A stretch of 7,017 nt of DNA from Caldifarciminota bacterium (GTDB taxonomy: Bacteria > Hydrothermota > Hydrothermia > B15-G9 > WFZT01): contig JALSOY010000171.1 in NCBI GenBank assembly GCA_026986235.1, positions 1 through 7,017 on the forward strand. The letters are read 5' to 3'. The notes beneath the pieces are model-generated. The model was given only the letters and a program-made list of their open reading frames with translations. It was not told the origin of the DNA and did no database searches. The stretch's first letter is position 1, and each line of letters starts with the position of its first letter. Of this stretch, positions 4,897-7,017 are shown piece after piece. The translations under genes were made by a program, and so were the position numbers.

Positions 4897-7017
4897 CTAT
4901 CAGGAGACCCGTCAGTACTTTTATGTTCTTTACCGGTCTGGTCATACTCGGACTCGTAAGTTTGAAAGACATGGAGGTGAATCTTTTCCCGAAAATAGAT
5001 TATCCGGCTCTTTCCGTGGTGCTGGAGACCAGGGATGTTGACCCCACCAGGATCGAGAGGGATGTCGTCAGACTGGCAGAAAAATTCTTCTCTGGAATTA
5101 CCGGTATAGTCAGCATGACATCTGAAATATCATCTCAGGGAGCGGTCATCACCCTTTACTTCGACTGGGGTGAAAACATGGACATCAAGTACATAAAAGT
5201 TAAAGAAAGGTCACTGGATCTTGAACGGGAATTGAAAAGTAAGATCCAAAAGATCCGGATAAAAGAACTTGGTCCCATCTCAAAACCTTTTATGGGTATT
5301 GTGTTCCCTGATTCCATAAGTGGATTCGTAAAAGACGAAATAGCCACAAGGATAAATACCCTGGAAGGTGTTGGAAGAACAGAGGTGTACTACTTTAAAC
5401 CCCGAGAGTACGACATTACTATAAAACCCCTCACCCTGATTAATCTACCAATAACGCCTGAAAAGTTAATTGGTCTTCTTAAATTTCCAGGTGGAGGAGT
5501 GGCGGGTTACATAAAGGCGGGAAGAAAAGTTTTGCCCGTTAATCTGGAAAGTTCTTTTAAAGATATCACCGGTTTGAACAGGTTTGAGATAAAAAACATA
5601 GAGCTGAATAGAATTTCAAAGATTGAAGCCAGGGGAGTGGAAATGTCGTGCTACGAGGGGCGGGAGAGGGCATGTGCTCTTTTTGTTTATCCTGCTGGAA
5701 AAGGGTCGTTTCTCAAAGCTTCGAAAAGTATCAGGAAAATTCTTGAGGGCTATGATGTCAGGTACAGAATACTTTTTGACAAGAGTGCTTTTATAAAAAG
5801 GTCCATTAACAGTCTTCTTGTTGCCCTGATCACGGGGATAATACTCTCCTGGGGTATTCTTTTTATTTTTCTGAAAAATCCAGTTTACGCCACTTTCGTT
5901 GGTGTATCCATACCTGTTTCTGTAGTTAGCAGTTTCTTTATTTACAGGTTGTTCGGGATTGATATGAACATAGTTACCCTTGGTGGTCTCATCGTTGCAG
6001 CGGGTATGCTCGTGGACGCAAGTATTGTTGTAATTGAGAGTATTTCAAGATACCTCTCCACGGATAGAGAGAAGGCCTCGTTGAGGGGAGCAGAAGAGGT
6101 AAAGTCTCCTGTTGTTGCAGCGATTCTGACAAACTGTGTGGTTTTTATACCAGCAATTTTTGTCGGTGGTTTCCCGGGGCGTATTTTGCGACCTTTCTCT
6201 ATCGTCCTGATAGGAAGTCTTCTCTTTTCTCTCCTGGTTGCCCTGACCCTGGTACCTGCGTTTTCCTCTTATCTGAAATTACCGGCGCCAGCCCGTGAGA
6301 ATGAGGGTATCTCCTCAAAAGTGGCAGATTGGGCAGGAGTGCTTATGAAGAAGAAATTTCTGACATCTGGAGTCGCAATTCTCCTCTTTTTCACATCTAT
6401 TTACTTTATCCGTTATGTAAAATTCGAGCCATTTCCCACCGAAAGTACGGGGAATCTGAAGTTCCATGTAGTACCTTTCAGAAATGTGAGTGATAAAGAA
6501 ATCCTTGAAAAACTCTCACTCCTTAAAATCCCTTTTTTGCTCGTTCATTCCCGTTCGGGCAAAGACTATTTCGATGTGTACTTTGAAAATGTCAGGGATT
6601 ACGATGGCCTGGTTTCAAAAATAAGGGAACTATTTCCGGATTTTTACATGTACATGGAGGAGTTTGATAATCCGGAGGAGGATTTAAAGTTTCACACCCT
6701 CCGGCTGCCAGAAAGGCGATACCATGAGATCGTTGAGTTAAAGCTTGATCCAGAAAAAATGTCGTATTTGGGAATTTCCCCTGCCCGGTTCAAAACTCTT
6801 CTTAAAGCCGCCATTGAGGGGGTAAAATTATTTGAAATTAACGATAAAGTTGTTTACCTCCGTGGCTCCTGCAGGAATATAGATGATCTTTTAAATTACC
6901 CTGTGAAGAAGGATTCCACTGTTTTCAAACTGGGTGAGTTCGTCGATGTGGAGAGAAAACTCATACCCTCTTTTGTTATCAGGCAGAACGGAAGGAGGGT
7001 AAAGTACATCACATTAA
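4884..7017 (+). CDS. RND-family efflux permease, N-terminal part (cut by window end)
   Basis: This is a proton-driven inner-membrane pump of the AcrB/HAE type that works with the adaptor and TolC-like protein encoded just upstream. About 711 codons are open with no stop to the window edge, against about 1000-1050 in complete proteins. The start ATG 4884 has no visible ribosome site, but the first residues (LAIRRPVSTFMFF) match the family N-terminus, so coupling to the adaptor gene is likely. In order: TM1 about 10-30 followed by the family FPKIDYP turn; first porter region to about 308; TM2 310-328; TM3 332-350; TM4 361-383; TM5 406-426; TM6 434-456; TM7 493-511; then the second porter region. 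TM4 reads GMLVDASIVVIE, with D378 at the AcrB D407 position and A379 where AcrB has D408. TM7 begins about 45 residues earlier than in AcrB. The porter region contains C256 and C264. TM8-TM12, including the TM10 lysine, lie outside the window. The substrate is unknown. Confidence 0.95.
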   Translation, partial: MHRLAIRRPVSTFMFFTGLVILGLVSLKDMEVNLFPKIDYPALSVVLETRDVDPTRIERDVVRLAEKFFSGITGIVSMTSEISSQGAVITLYFDWGENMDIKYIKVKERSLDLERELKSKIQKIRIKELGPISKPFMGIVFPDSISGFVKDEIATRINTLEGVGRTEVYYFKPREYDITIKPLTLINLPITPEKLIGLLKFPGGGVAGYIKAGRKVLPVNLESSFKDITGLNRFEIKNIELNRISKIEARGVEMSCYEGRERACALFVYPAGKGSFLKASKSIRKILEGYDVRYRILFDKSAFIKRSINSLLVALITGIILSWGILFIFLKNPVYATFVGVSIPVSVVSSFFIYRLFGIDMNIVTLGGLIVAAGMLVDASIVVIESISRYLSTDREKASLRGAEEVKSPVVAAILTNCVVFIPAIFVGGFPGRILRPFSIVLIGSLLFSLLVALTLVPAFSSYLKLPAPARENEGISSKVADWAGVLMKKKFLTSGVAILLFFTSIYFIRYVKFEPFPTESTGNLKFHVVPFRNVSDKEILEKLSLLKIPFLLVHSRSGKDYFDVYFENVRDYDGLVSKIRELFPDFYMYMEEFDNPEEDLKFHTLRLPERRYHEIVELKLDPEKMSYLGISPARFKTLLKAAIEGVKLFEINDKVVYLRGSCRNIDDLLNYPVKKDSTVFKLGEFVDVERKLIPSFVIRQNGRRVKYITL

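Noticed and set aside
4724..5347. Minus-strand open frames at 4724-4972 and 5156-5347
   Set aside because: They are antisense to the adaptor and RND genes, whose families are clear. They have no independent support.

Overview
The window is one continuous plus-strand gene cluster that enters at the left edge and leaves at the right edge. I see no RNA gene, insertion sequence, CRISPR array or credible terminator in it. Several traits suggest a diderm (Gram-negative type) bacterium. It encodes a TolC-like outer-membrane channel, a periplasmic adaptor and an RND pump, which only make sense with two membranes. Base composition is moderately AT-rich, arginine is mostly AGA/AGG, isoleucine often ATA, and genes overlap tightly. 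That codon habit is common in thermophilic deep-branching lineages such as Thermotogota or candidate phyla of the WOR-3/Hydrothermae kind. The assignment is a guess from style, not from a marker gene.

Layout: (1) positions 1-27 may be the tail of an upstream gene. (2) 24-851 encodes a 275-residue protein with a hydrophobic N-terminus and beta-propeller-like repeats. (3) 827-985 is a short gene for a 52-residue acidic, Ser-rich peptide with a CxCx5C cluster. It has the best Shine-Dalgarno sequence in the window and exactly fills what would otherwise be the only gap. (4) 978-2681 encodes a complete ABC exporter half-molecule (six membrane segments plus ATPase) with no peptidase domain. (5) 2678-3952 encodes a TolC-type outer-membrane factor. 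(6) 3949-4896 encodes a periplasmic adaptor that starts with TTG. (7) 4884-7017 encodes the first about 711 residues of an RND permease, cut by the window edge.

Every clear junction overlaps, so the genes are probably co-transcribed and translationally coupled. The simplest reading is an export locus. The ABC exporter would move a substrate across the inner membrane, and the RND-adaptor-TolC assembly would move it, or something else, from periplasm to outside. The small Cys-containing peptide next to the ABC gene is the most interesting element. It is a candidate precursor of a secreted, possibly modified peptide (RiPP-like), with the propeller protein as an accessory. No maturation enzyme or leader peptidase is visible here, so this remains a hypothesis. 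If true, the missing enzyme would most likely lie just upstream or downstream.
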